NCBI RefSeq assembly: GCF_024323335.1
Contig: NC_066579.1
Span: 358,546,665 to 358,610,664, forward strand
Direction of reading: 5' to 3'
Source: Lathyrus oleraceus
Lineage: Eukaryota > Streptophyta > Magnoliopsida > Fabales > Fabaceae
Length of the DNA: 64,000 nt
Under the pieces are notes generated by a model. The model saw nothing but the letters and a program-made list of their open reading frames with translations. It searched no databases and was not told where the DNA came from. A program made the translations under genes and the position numbers. The stretch's first letter is position 1; every line of letters starts with the position of its first letter. Positions 1-11,751 of this stretch are shown in pieces.

Positions 1-180
1 CTTGAGCACAAGGTCACCTTCTCGGAACACGCGAGGCTTGACCTTCTTGTCGAATGCTTTCTTCATTCTCTGTTGATATAACTGACCATGGCACCTGGCA
101 GTTAAACGCTTCTCTTCGATTAAATTCAACTGGTCGTAACGACTCTGAATCCATTCAGCATCAGTCAACTAGGGACTTGA
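1..180 (-). pseudogene. Ogre/Tat Ty3-gypsy integrase C-terminal fragment
   Basis: The minus strand encodes the tail of a Ty3/gypsy integrase. Reading leftwards it contains AEWIQSRYDQLNLIEEKRL, then a CHGQLYQQRMKKAFDKKVK stretch and finally REGDLVLK at the window edge. The same motifs, with conservative changes, close the intact pol at 50220-50390 in this window, which identifies the clade. A TAG precedes LTDAEW in frame, and just upstream (higher coordinates) the coding sequence gives way to a T-rich tract. RT, RNase H and the integrase core are therefore missing. The rest of the element and its 3' LTR lie outside the window to the left. It is a non-functional remnant. Confidence 0.8.
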
Positions 181-1165
181 GGGTATAATTTTCTTTTTTC
201 TTTTGGAAAAAATTTTGAAAATTTTTTTTTCCTGGTTTTTGATTTTTCTCTTTTTTCACCCTCTTTTTTTCTTTCCTTTTTTTTTTTTTGATTGATTTTT
301 TTTTGTTTTGTTTTTTTTGTAATGCCCCAGTTTGACTGTTTTGCTGATTCTCATGATACAGCTGAATGAGCTCCTTTTGTGCTCAAGAAGGTGGGTAATC
401 TCGTCAGGAATCCCCTTCAACATCATCTTCCTCTGCCTCAGATACAAGGACTTCAAGATTGGGAGATGGCGTTGGATCATTATATTCAATGGGTTTAGAA
501 ATCCCTGCATAATGATTCTGGATAATGAAAAGCTTTTGAATTTTAAACAAGCAAATCATTTATGCAGATGAAAAAGCTATTTTTGTTTTTCAGGGTTCTT
601 TGTGATCACTGATTTCATGCAAAAAGCAAAAAGTGAAAACAAATGGAAAAACAAATGTTTGACAATGCATTAATTGAATGAAAACATCATTGTATTAAAT
701 GCTGCCAACAATGTCATCACTTCTCCTTTTGGCATGGGAGAAGGGTTTTAAGCAAAATGAACAAATCACGCTGATTTATGAATGACCGTAGGAACATCCA
801 CAGCGACCCAATTGTGGCAGACACCACCAGGTATGATGAAATTGTTTAGCTCTTCTGCACCTTCTTCTAAGATAGCAGCAGCTTCTTCTTCAGGTTGATC
901 GGCATGGATGAATCCTCCACTTGTGAACAAACCTTGCTCCTTAAGTGCCCCAGAACAGTAGCCAGTGCCAGCCCGGGATTGGTTGACTAGGAATAAATCC
1001 ATCAACAGCACTTAGTCTGGTAAAAATCTCTCTGAATTCACCATTCTCTAGCTCAGGATGATCCATCAATCTGGCAGAATTGGCTCTGGTATAATACCGG
1101 CAAAGTGCGTCTTCAAAATAAATGAAGATCGCAGGGTCAGACCACTGGACGGGAGACCGGAACAA
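181..1165 (-). pseudogene. Ogre-like gag-pro/RT spacer remnant with T-rich tract
   Basis: Reading leftwards, minus-strand fragments give YFEDALCRYYTRANSARLMD then PELENGEFREI (about 1165-1000), GGVCHNWVAVDVPTVIHKS (about 840-770) and DEITHLLEHKRSS (about 430-380). These resemble the linker between protease and reverse transcriptase of Tat-clade elements; the DEI-HLLE motif corresponds to the PEELARMLLQEE motif at the start of the intact pol near 47190. They are broken by stops and frame changes. From 190 to 330 the plus strand is almost pure T, at the apparent junction with the integrase tail. No protease or RT core is visible, so this is an internally deleted copy. The assignment rests on remembered family similarity and position. 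Confidence 0.55.
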
Positions 1166-2334
1166 AACACCTGCTTATGCAAATGATGCATGAAGTGTTT
1201 ATGCATATGCTTGTTTTTTATCAAAGGAACCCGAGGGTTTTATTTGCAAACTTTGAAATATTTAAGCATTTTGATCATACATGAGAATATCTCATCAGAT
1301 ATATCAGGTGAAAAAAAATTTCCCGGTTTTTTCATGTTTTGAATTTTTTTGCAAATAAACTCCTTTGAGTTCCTTGAAAATTTTCTTTTTCTGATGACAT
1401 GAATGCGGATGGATGCGTGAATGCATGAATGCAACAAACACACTCAAGGATCAAGCAAAGCACGCCAAACAAAGGTCGTGGGAAAGCTCATTGTATCCCT
1501 AATATCAATCATCCATTTTGGTGGATTTAGGTTTTCACCTTATCGACACCCAAGTTCCATTGATATTAACGGTACATGAACCGGTTCTAACATTCTTAAT
1601 ATCAACCAGCCGCTTTGGTGGATCTTAGGTTTTACACCTGATCCGGGATCCATTGATATTAACAATGTTTGAACGACTCAACCACGAATCACGGGTTTGT
1701 TGAGAGTCACGAGCATGGAGTCTCGGTTAAGAACCACCCAAAGGGAGTGTACTAGGGTTTAAACCTGCCAGACATGTTCTATCAGAGGTTCCCATAATCA
1801 TCGTTCCATCTTTCGAATATTATCGGAGGAACGAATACTCGTATTCCAAGAATATTCTCAAGAGAAACTCTTATGAGTGTAGTATCGCGTAACAATCGTA
1901 TCAGAACTGACATCTGAACGACCTCCGCACTACGGTCCTAAAAATAGGCCAAGGTGGGTTTGGTAAACTAAGGTCCTTGGCTTCTGCGGAACATGATTGA
2001 AAGAATAATGCCTAACCACAAATAACTTGTGTGACATTATTAATTCAACATGACCTCCACCAAGTGAATGGACTCGCAAGTCAACTGGCTAAGGACTACT
2101 CCACACCAGTCAACAAGACTATGCCATTCTCCTATCCTAGAGAGCACTCGAGTTCGGGTACAGAACTCATCTCACAGATCACCAAAGCAAACAACAAATG
2201 TATATCAAGCAATTCACACATTACAATCAATACATTCATCCCAAATTGTACAAAAATATGTCAAATAACAAATAATAATATAGCACAACAAGGGTGAAAA
2301 AGTAGGCACTACAACCAGAGATTCTGATAACAGT
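1166..2334 (-). other. Untranslated leader of the minus-strand Ogre-like element
   Basis: This stretch lies between the primer binding site and the degraded coding remnants of the Ogre-like element. It holds no convincing gene. Two similar blocks at about 1500-1560 and 1595-1660 share the words AATATCAA and TTTTGGTGGAT and look like a local duplication. The rest is unique-looking leader sequence. Autonomous Ogre elements carry an extra ORF before gag; none is recognisable here. Confidence 0.5.
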
Positions 2335-2352
2335 TCCCCAGCAGAGTCGCCA
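2335..2352 (-). other. Primer binding site of the Ogre-like element
   Basis: On the minus strand the sequence TGGCGACTCTGCTGGGGA begins six bases after the LTR end (CGCTACA). It is identical to the site at 42874-42891 in the second Tat-type element. The first eleven bases match the CCA-bearing 3' end of a plant tRNA-Arg as I recall it, the primer reported for Ogre. The tRNA identity needs confirmation. Confidence 0.8.
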
Positions 2353-3372
2353 CTTTTCTGTAGCGGTGTATTCGTCGCTATACGATCTATCGATTAAATC
2401 ATAAGCTAAGAGATACATTGAAATTTCGAGTCGCCACCGCACTTTTATTTATCCAAAGGATTGGCTAAAAAGCGAACAAAAGCCTAAGAAGTTTTACACG
2501 TAGAAAACTAATAAAAAGATCAGAGATTCTGGGTAAGGGGTAAATTACGCAATGGGAAGGTGTTAGGCACCCACTACGTCCTAGGTACTCCTAGGGAGCC
2601 CTTTTCACACTTGTTGTAAAAGATTGTTATTTGTTATGACATAAGTATTGTGCAAACATGATTGGGATGATGAGAAAAGAATATACAATTTATTATTGGG
2701 TTATTGGGTTTGAACGGATGAACCCGCTGCCTACGTACCTTCCATCAAAGGTAAGGATCAAAACGCCGTAGTTCGGCTAAAAGATTTCCAAAAGTTGGTG
2801 GATTCAGTTTTAAACACAAGCACTGAGGCTTTTCATTATCAATGGGAGAAAACTCGACCAAGACCAACATCCACCATGCGAGGATAGCTTCGACGTACGA
2901 GAGGGGTTAGCCCTGTTTTCAGTACGGAAGTCTTACTGTCGACTCACTAAGGATAGGCAAGATTTACATCAACCACAATGATAATTGAAACCTATGGCTA
3001 ATGTGAAAAGATTAACAATGGACAGAGCCAAAACAATTGAATGAGTGAAATTAATTGATTGTGATTTGTGAAAATGAAGTCAAAGTATGATTAAGATTGA
3101 TTCAAAGAAGTATTATGAAATGGAGTTTGAAAAAAGTCAAGGACTTGAGTCCAGGTTTTTAGTTAGAAAACATGAAAATGTTTGCACAATAGTTATGTCA
3201 AGTTTGAAATCAAAGTGTGAAAAGGTTTAGGATACAATGAGAGATGAATGGATGAAGATGGAAAGTAAAACTTCTTAGAAGGTTCACTTCTTGAAATCAT
3301 ATAGCAGATGATTCAAGTGTGTCCTTTGGAATGGCAATGGACAATAACAAACAAACAAGAAAGTCAACAAAG

Positions 3373-3590
3373 GCGGATATCGGATGCCAATCACTGGGCT
3401 TATACCAATCTCCTAAAATAAAACTGGATATCAGATGCCACTCAATGGTCTTACACTAATCTCCTCAAACAAAGAAATAAAAAGCGGATACCGGATACCA
3501 ATAGATGGATTTACACCAGTCTCCTAAAATAAAAATGGATATCAGAGGCCACTCAATGGACTTACACTAATCTCCTAAAACAAAAATGAG
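3373..3590. repeat. About four ~50-57 bp tandem repeats inside the Ogre LTR
   Basis: Four units follow one another, each with the pattern GGATAYCRGAKRCCA, then a TGG-CTTA-ACYA word, then TCTCCTMAAA. They differ by several substitutions and a few bases in length. The array is only in this LTR within the window. Confidence 0.7.
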
Positions 3591-3639
3591 AAATGGAAGT
3601 TAACTGCCAATCTGTCTGGACTTAGGTTAACTCCACAGA

Positions 3640-3860
3640 TATGCTCATAGGAAATCCAATGCCACATTACAGGGACTTACAATGGATCCTCACATACAAG
3701 AACAAAAGCAACATATGTTCACAGGAAAGCAAATGCCAACTTACAGGGACTTACAATTGCATCCTCACATAGACAGATGAAACAAACTATGATCACAGGA
3801 AAGCAGATGCCAACTTACAGGGACTTATAACTGTATCCTCACATACAAACAGATAAAACA
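3640..3860. repeat. Three ~70 bp tandem repeats inside the Ogre LTR
   Basis: Three successive units share CAGGAAAGC-ATGCCA, then TTACAGGGACTTA and ATCCTCACATA. A weaker fourth and fifth unit (GACTTACAATTGTCCTCA) continue to about 3950. The CTTACA word also occurs in the preceding block, so both may derive from one ancestral repeat. Confidence 0.7.
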
Positions 3861-4637
3861 GAAGATATGAGTGACCAATGAGGTCTTACACTCTATCCTT
3901 CCATATCATAGGAGCAAATGCCAAAGCAATGGACTTACAATTGTCCTCAATGGGTAAACCACAATAAAAGTCACACAGACAAATGATATGATCATGCACT
4001 AATGGCAATTGATGATGATGATAAATGCATAACATACAGGCAAACAAGTGCACATGAAGCAATCAATCAAGCAATGAATATCAAACAGCACACTCTATAG
4101 CCAAACAATGGGGGGCTCACACAAGAGGGTTTGACTATGAAAGTCCACTGTAATGGGTAAAGGTCGCTCTTAACCTTGCCATTGAGAGGCTAAGGTGAAG
4201 CAGATGAAAAGGAGATGAGGGGTGTGCCTCATTGCTTCTATCTCAGATCAGAGAGAGCATCAGATAATAGAAAGTGGGGGAGTTCAGAAAGATGGAACTC
4301 TTTCCCCTTTATTGACTCGATTAGATCTTGGGTTTTTATCTCAATGCTTCAACCATGTAATGGGAGCAATGAGAGGACACACTGAATAGTGGGGGATAGA
4401 TTGCTTATCCCTACCTTCCACCAATTGCCTTACTTGAAGGACTTTTCCTGCTTAGGACAAATTTAAACAAACACAGGCATTGCCTCTTAAGGAGGACTTC
4501 AGACAGTTTGCCCGGTCAAATAACAGACCGGGTCTCCAGACTACATGAAGGAGAAAGGTTTATACCTCAAAGCAAATGCTAAATAGCAAAGCAAGCAAGC
4601 AAGTTCAAAGAACTTGGGCAACTAAAGTACCTGAAAA

Positions 4638-5975
4638 AGTCAAACTAATTAGTAGGCAGTTCAACAGTCAAAATCAAAAGGAAATGAACCAATAGTCAAC
4701 CATAAACAGAGGTGCCAAGGCACAAAGCCCAAGGACTCAAGTTACATGAGTCATCCTACAAAACAAGGGTTAGCACATGATAAACAATTCAACTCAATCA
4801 AATTTGAATGATCTTTGAGGCATTGGTGCTCAACCTGAAACAATAGCTCAAATGTAAGCTCAGAAGACCACTAGGACTAGCCTAGGGTCAAAGGTGAAAG
4901 AAAAAAGTCAAACAGCAAAGGAAAGTCAACCCAATTCATGTTCAATCATGTAAGAAGCAATCTCAATTGGATTCATAATCAAATCATGCATCATTGTCAT
5001 TTCATACACAAAGGAATGCAAAGCATGGCAAGAGAAAGCACAAATAAGTCAACAGCAAGACTTCATCCAAAAGTCAACCCAAACAATCTCAAAAATCATG
5101 AAATAAATCACACTCAATCCTAACATCTAGCATAGCAAGCATGTCAAATTTCATGGCATTTGGATGAGAGGAAGGCAGTCAATTAAAATCATGAAGTCAA
5201 ACCAAATTCAAGTAAGCATGGTGAAAGTCAACAAGCATGGGTCAACTTCAAAAAATCATGTCAATTTGAAAACAGAAGAGAAATGAATGAGATTAACACC
5301 AATGCAAAGCTCAAAGAGTCTAGTTATCATATATGAAATTTCATGGTCATACAATATGATGTGAGAATTTCATAAAAGATTTGGCAATGTGTATCACAAA
5401 AAGTCAACAAATGACTAAGCATGGAAGAAAATTCTCAAATAAATTGGAAAACAGCAAGATTAATTCCAAGAAAAATTCATACACAAACTAGACATGTAAG
5501 AGATCATTCATGCAAAATTTGGGGTCAATTGGATGTAAGGAAGCATGTGAACAAAATTAGGGAAAATACATGATCATGGTATGACACCAAATGTAACCTC
5601 CAACTTCAAAAATTCATATCCAGCAAACCACAAATGGGAAATCCACAAACTCTATATGGAAACAAAGGTCAATGTGTCTAGTTTCATCACAAAAAGTTTC
5701 AAGGGCATTGGATGCAACATGACAATTTCACAATTGAAATGGCAAGAGATATCATTTGAGCATACATGTTGGGAAAACAATTATCATTTAAAATCCAGCC
5801 AATGAAAAATTAATTAAAAATCAAAATCAAATACTAGACACATTCATGAACATTATGGAAAAAATTGCATGATTTTTGGATGAAAATTGAGAGAGAAATT
5901 AATTTTTGAAGTTGGGTGAATAATTGGAAGCAACATGAACAATTAACATGGTGAACAAGTCAACTAAGGGTCAAC
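4638..5975 (-). promoter_or_regulatory. W-box-like motif cluster in the Ogre LTR
   Basis: By eye I count 17 copies of RGTCAA on the plus strand between these points, which read TTGACY on the minus strand, the orientation of the element. TTGACY is the WRKY factor W-box. At even base composition fewer than one is expected in this length on one strand. Regulatory function is inferred from motif density only. Confidence 0.45.
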
Positions 5976-8427
5976 GCAGTGGCATAAGTGTAAATAGGCG
6001 TCCCACTTAACTAAACTGCAGCGTTTTGGCAAGGCAAATAAAATGTTCTGATTGGCTCTCAGCCAATAGAACAGTAACGTGGCCAATGAGCTTCAAATTT
6101 CTGGTTTTAGAAACCCTTAGGGTTTACAGCAGCCATGGCAAACTTATCTTCAAGCAATCCATCAAAACGAAATTCAACAAAAGCACACAAACAATATGGC
6201 ATTGGTACAGCATCATGCAACATGTAACAAACAGCAACCAACACAACATGAATTGGAGTTCTGGAAAATATGAGAGTTCATGAACGGCAGGGCACATTCA
6301 TGTAATCCACAAACAAAACTCGATCAAGCATCATACAATCATCATGGTAATGAGATACATCATGCAATCACAAGCAGAAATAATGGCCAACACACATGCA
6401 CATGTACAGGATTCCTGGAAAATATGTTAGGGTTTATGAACAGCAGCATTCATCATCAACAATTAATCATGGAAATTGAAGTGTCCAGAATCACGAAATT
6501 AGGCATGGCAATCAACATATCAATCATCCAGCATGCTCATTCCAAAGTTCATTTGCATTTAAACACCCTAGATATCTTAACTCGAGCAGAAACATCCATG
6601 AGCATGAAACTTTAAAGCCAAATATCTTTCAGCATACACAAGCAAAACACACGATTCAAAGCACACAACACTCAATAATGTAGAGACTACACATGGCACA
6701 GCAAAGTTTTGAGAAAAGAGTTGGTCGAAAACCTTACTTGATTTGAAGAAATCGATGGTACAGTGTTGTTTTGGTGGTTACAAGCTCAAACAATTGCTTC
6801 AGGTACTTGGAAATGATGAATGGTTGGATAGTTTTAACTCATTGATGCTTGAAAATCACCACATCATGCTCTGCCATTGTTGATAGCTTGAAGATGCAGA
6901 ACAAAAGAGAAGGTTCCAGCTGGGATTTTCTGCTTGGATAAGCCTACAAATGTTATCTAGATGATGGAACCATGAAGAAAGCTCGAAGGTTTTTGAGAGT
7001 TCTACTCAGAAATTCTGTTTTTGCCAAAATTCCAAATGAGAGAGTGATAGGTTTTTTGGTCGGGTGGCTGCAGCTTGCTTGGTCTCTAGGGTTGTGAAAT
7101 CAGCAGAAAATTGACTTTATGTAGTCTGTTTATCATTGGTTTAAGGCATGCTAATCTTGCTTAGCTCAAAATGAAGTATTTGCATTTTTACTAATTGTGA
7201 GCAAATGGAAATGGAGGTGTGTGTTTGTGGTCGAAATGGGGCTTGAAACCAGCTGCAAACAGACCAAGCCTTTTGCTGTTTGATGTTGCTTAATGAACTG
7301 CTCACTTGGTTTTGCTTAATGAAGCTATTTTGCATATTTGCCAATTATGCACCTCTTGCCAAAATTATGGTATAATGGTGATATGAACATGATTTAGGGC
7401 TCTAGGCAAATCACAAATGATGTTTCCAAGCATTTCCAATTGGCCAAAGTGTAAAAAAAATCAAAGAATCAAAAAGTCAAAGTTTGGTCAAACTTGATTT
7501 TTAAATGGAAAAGGTCAAAAAATGCCATTTTGATTGGCAAGGTTTTGGTTCATGAAATTTATATTTTTGGAAAGAGGAGGAAAAATGTGGTTTGTAGGAA
7601 AAAACCTCACCAAATTTGGCCTTATGGTTCATGAGTTATGGCTCTTTGAAGTTCACAAATTTCTGAAATTGAATTGATCATATCTTGACAACCACACATG
7701 GGATTTGAGAGTTCTTGGACTTTTTGAAAATGGGAGAACAAGATCTTCAACTTTCATGTTGGGAAAAAATTCATTTGAAGCTTGTATCATGATGTAAGTT
7801 TAAGATCAAGAAGTTTCCATTTTTGGCAGTTGAAATTACAGGTCCACTTTCTATTTCTGGAAATTTTCTGTTTGACTTGATTTTCTTCCATGATGAGGTT
7901 TGACATGATAGATGAGGCTTATACAAGCATGAATGAGCTCCTTCAGATCAATTCTATCCATCAAATCCTTGATTAAATCCACAGTTGACCAAGTTTGACT
8001 TTTCTAGGGTTTTGGATGATTGGACCACTTCTGATGAATTCCAAACCCTAATTCCTTGAGAACTTGACTTCAAATGATGTCCCAAGTTGTATGAACTCTT
8101 GATTATTGACCATGGTGCCCAAATTCTGCAAGAATGGCCACCATTCATTGCTTTGACTGACTGTTGACTGTCTTTGACCTAATTGGCTGATAATTGCTTC
8201 AACTGCAAGCAACAAGGTTAAACTGACAATATTTTTGTACTTTTTGGTTAGTAAACATATGAAAGCAAAGATATACAAATGCAAAGTATGCTTGGTGATC
8301 AAGAAATCAACCCACAAGGCAACCTACCCACTAGGAGGGGAACTAGGGCATGCAATGATCCTTGAGACAATGATATGATATGTTATGGGCCATGAGGGAT
8401 CTTAGGGCCCAAAATTGGGGTCTTACA

Positions 8428-9121
8428 GATAATACTTATGTGTACAATTGCCCTTTTGCCCTTATGTCTATATTGAACACAAGGCATAGACCGTGTCATC
8501 CTTGTCCAGTTCAATATTGGGCCCATAGACATTTATCCTGTTACACAGGATGGGCAAATTCCATCTAGGTCACTCATGTCCCTTAGCATGTTTCGTGGAG
8601 TACCCATCAACTGTCTTTATGGTCATCCAGTTACGGACAATGTTTGATCAGCAATAAGGCACTCGACTCTACATCTAGAGTTCATAGTGGTTTCAGGTCG
8701 AAGGGTGGTATACACCATTATCACCATGAGAATAACTTATGACACTTTGCATAGCATTCTATATAGTATTCTCATAGCGGGTCAATCCAGTATAAATATT
8801 ACTCTTAATATTCATACCTATGTTTCAGACTTGATAACTCCTTATCCATGATCCATGAGATGTGATCATCAGTCTATATACATAATAGTCTTAATGCTTT
8901 AATGTTATCCCACTTCACAATAAAGCTCGACTACGGATACTTTAAGAATAGTGTCCTTATGTTTAATGTGATCTCATGATTAAGTCACACTTGATACATT
9001 AAACGGACTAGCTATTCTAGGGACTTTATTAAACAAACATAATAAAGAAAAAGCCTTTTATTATTAATAAATAATTCGATACAAGTACCAAAAGTATTGG
9101 CCTCTAAGGCTTACACCAACA
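8428..9121 (-). repeat. Truncated LTR interrupted by the Ogre insertion
   Basis: Read on the minus strand this begins TGTTGGTGTAAGCC at 9121 and runs without coding potential to the Ogre LTR edge at 8428, where it stops abruptly. TGTTG starts and this overall look are common in Ty1/copia LTRs of legumes. Its remaining part should lie beyond the left edge of the window, on the other side of the Ogre-like insertion. The family is not certain. Confidence 0.55.
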
Positions 9122-9548
9122 TGTAGATGGTCGATGTCAATGTAACTGTTATTTCTTATTACTATTTAAGTAGATTTAATTTCTAGTTTTATGGGTCGCA
9201 TTTGTAACATTGTAGAGGGAAAACACTCAAAGTACCAAGCGTTTATAGAAAAGAGTTCATTCCTACAAAAATGTATGCTTGCATCTACATTTACCTTCAA
9301 GCAATTTAAATTACCAAGTCTTTTTATTTGCTTTGCCATTTATGGTTTATCTTGTCTTTCATTCATCTATTTTAATTGCACCTTTTACAAGCATTTCCTG
9401 TCTATTGTTTTCTTAATCCAAACATTTAAATAAAATATCCCATAAACTTAACACTTAGTCTAGGATTTTGTAGTCGGTCCTGCAAGTAAACCTCAATAAG
9501 AGGCTAGAGATTGTTCGTGCGAAAACCCGTGCGAACAATATACTAACA
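9122..9548 (+). repeat. 3' part of a Tat/Athila-type LTR (possible solo LTR)
   Basis: The stretch CTAGGATTTTGTAGTCGGTCC followed by TGCAAGTAA matches in layout the U5 end of the LTR at 11752-12587 (CCTAGGATCAATCTGATC, then CGATCCTGCAAGTAACC). It ends ACTAACA near 9548. No primer binding site follows, so it is a solo or truncated LTR. Its left border is unclear. Confidence 0.4.
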
Positions 9549-9559
9549 TATGTTTAAGT

Positions 9560-10717
9560 ATGCAGGATCATAAGCTTAAAATTCAACTCAGAATTGACCC
9601 TGATGAAAGCATATGTAGAGAAGCTAAAAGACTCGTACTCTCTGAATCTGATGACTCTGAACATGGTATCTCAACTTCTGAAGGAACAAAATCTAAAAGT
9701 GGTATTTCAGCTTCTGGTGACAACTCAGACTCTGGAGACCTCAGCTAAAGGTGCTTAGCTTCTGATTCGTACTCTATCTCCATAGCAGATCAATCTTGTC
9801 AATGTCAAACTTATGGAAAAAGTCAACTAGAGTTTCTTAGTGCAATGCTCAATAAAAGTTAGTGCGATCTCTTAGGTATGCCCTAACATCTTGGTTGTTA
9901 CCTAGTTTGAGAAAAATGAATTGGACAAAGTTATTATACAATGGATGAAGATCTTAAGAGGGTTGTCTTCCAACTTCTCTCTTGAAAATGCTTCTCAACA
10001 AAGAACACTTGTGTAAGTTACTTTCCAATGACTCTTTTTTTTGCCTCTATAAAAAGGAGTTGAAGATTTGAAGGAAGGTTAACACCTCACGAATAATCTA
10101 AGAAAAGTAACTTTGAGCTAAAGTATTTATCTGTGTAATGCACACGTTCTTAGGATTTCTTATCTTTGTATATCTTAGAAATCTTAAGTTGCTAAGAATA
10201 TTTGTGGTTGTTGTATCACTTATATACCTCTGATTTACATCAAGTATAGTTGTTATCTATTCTCCAAAACTATTTGTTTAAAGAGTATAAGAAGTCTCTT
10301 GCTCGTTTGCTTGAGCAATGGAAGTCTCTGGCTAGTGTTCTTGAGCAGTGGAAGCCTATTGCCCGTGTGCTTGAGCAGAAGTCTCTTGCTAGTTTGTTTG
10401 AGAGAAAGTGTCTTTCTAGTGTGATTGAGTAGTTGAAGTCTCTTGCTAGTTTTCTTGAGCAAAGTGAAATCGATTTGATTATAGTGAAAACCTCTCGTTG
10501 GACAATGGGACTTGACTACTCTCAATTTAGGAGAGGAACCAGGATAACTCTGTGTGTTGCTTTGTTTCTTGCTTCTAAATATTATTCATTTTGCTGCTAT
10601 CAACTCTAAGATCAGATTTTAAGCGTGTTCAGATTTTGAAGTTAGTATCTCAGAAGAGAAAAAAGAATTAAAAGACACAATTCAACCCCCCATTCTTGTG
10701 TATTTTTCTCACCTTCA
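9560..10717 (+). repeat. Candidate Sirevirus-like LTR with upstream coding scrap
   Basis: A TATA box (TATAAAAA, 10048-10055) is followed by 660 bases ending AACCCCCCATTCTTGTG and CTCACCTTCA at 10717, an end I associate with legume Sirevirus (Maximus/SIRE) LTRs. Upstream, at 9560-9748, a short serine- and aspartate-rich open frame (62 residues, with SESDDSEHGIS) may be the tail of the envelope-like ORF of such an element. There is no partner LTR. This is a tentative family call. Confidence 0.35.
10287..10465. repeat. Six ~30 bp tandem repeats
   Basis: Six units follow GAAGTCTCTTGCTAGTNTNC then TTGAGCARTG, with substitutions and small gaps. They lie 240 bases downstream of the TATA box of the candidate Sirevirus-like LTR, so in its R/U5 part. 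Confidence 0.75.
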
Positions 10718-10863
10718 GCATCTGCTAGTAGTGGGTGGGTATAGCATTTGTGGTGCATAACCGACACATGTAGTATGATCAAGGGCTTATAATGTGTACA
10801 TATTTCCAAGACAAACTCATCATGACAAAGCATTCCATGTTACGTGTACTCCCCATGTTTAAC

Positions 10864-11015
10864 GCTTGAGGGACTCTCCCTCCAAGTATCGCTTCAGGGG
10901 CTCTTCTCAAAGCTTTGCTTGAGGGACCCGCTTCACTTGAGGGACTCAATCCCAAGCCTCATTTTAGGGACTCTCCCTCCAAGCCTCGTTTGAGGGACTC
11001 ACCTTATAAGCCTTG
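10864..11015. repeat. About six ~27 bp degenerate tandem repeats
   Basis: Units share TTGAGGGACTCNCCCTCCAAG then CCTCG, with individual losses. They lie upstream of an LTR-like promoter segment and probably belong to its U3. Confidence 0.65.
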
Positions 11016-11751
11016 CTCCCATAAGTTTCACTTAAAGAAGAGATCAGTGTTCACCCGATTAAATTTCTTCTCCCTTCCCAGGCCTCGTTCTTAAGTGATT
11101 ATGGATTGAGATAACTTTTATTGGGCCCTATAGGGAAGCAACCCAGAATTTGATCGGTCCAAAAGTGCCACGAAAGTGCCATAAGATAGAAAGAGTGGGT
11201 CGCCCAACTGGGATTTTGGGTCGCTCGATTGGAGCTTGGGTTAGTTATCCCTGGTCCATGTCCCTCACAAACTAACTACCTCAGTAAGTGACAAGTGAGG
11301 TGTCCCCGAAAGGGATGGTTTGATTACGATTGTTTAGAAAACTTCTCCTATGATCTATGATGGAGAATAAACATGTCTACACCCATGTATCCGCTAAGGA
11401 GTTTAGGGAAGACCATTCTCTTTACTTCATTTTAGCCTAGAGACCATGACTATAAATATTTCAACCCTTAAAATTATGAGAAATATTCACAAATTTAGAG
11501 ATTTTGATACACAACTTCTTTACGTATTCTCTCTTACTTTCTTCTACGTAAGACAATTTGTCATTCATTGTATTTTAAATATTGAATTATGCCAAATAAT
11601 TTAATTCTTATGCTAACTTGTACATAAGTGATTAGATGTCGCAAGTTCGAACTCATGCCTTTAAATTAATGTCCTTACACAACTGACATTTGTCTTAATT
11701 AGTCTATGATCCATAAATTATATCATTTATGAATTTAATTGTTATAGATTG
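11016..11751 (+). repeat. LTR-like promoter fragment upstream of the Tat insertion
   Basis: A TATA box (TATAAATA, 11451-11458) is followed by AACCCTTAAAATTATGAG and a CT-rich leader. That layout resembles the U3-R part of other Ty3/gypsy LTRs. There is no coding potential. The segment is cut at 11751 by the Tat-clade insertion and resumes at 25592, where only AT-rich sequence is seen. Confidence 0.35.

Larger units (their letters stand above)
2359..8427 (-). repeat. Complete 6069-bp LTR of an Ogre-like element (5' LTR)
   Basis: On the minus strand this LTR starts TGTAAGACCCC (plus-strand 8427 downwards) and ends CGCTACA at 2359, next to the primer binding site. An LTR of about 6 kb is typical of Ogre elements of Fabeae and unusual elsewhere. 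It encodes nothing convincing. It contains two tandem repeat blocks (3373-3590, 3640-3860), a dense cluster of W-box-like motifs (4638-5975) and, near its inner end, a second copy of the primer-site core (2427-2436). On the right it abuts another LTR, into which the element inserted. The partner LTR is outside the window, so the target duplication cannot be checked; the flank starts GATAA. Confidence 0.85.

Noticed and set aside
1480..1670. Possible CRISPR-like direct repeats
   Set aside because: Only two degenerate copies in a plant retroelement leader; a local duplication explains them.
6026..6615. Adjacent open frames of 85 and 111 codons in the Ogre LTR
   Set aside because: Low-complexity His/Asn/Ile-rich translations in A-rich LTR sequence, on the strand opposite to the element, without a motif.
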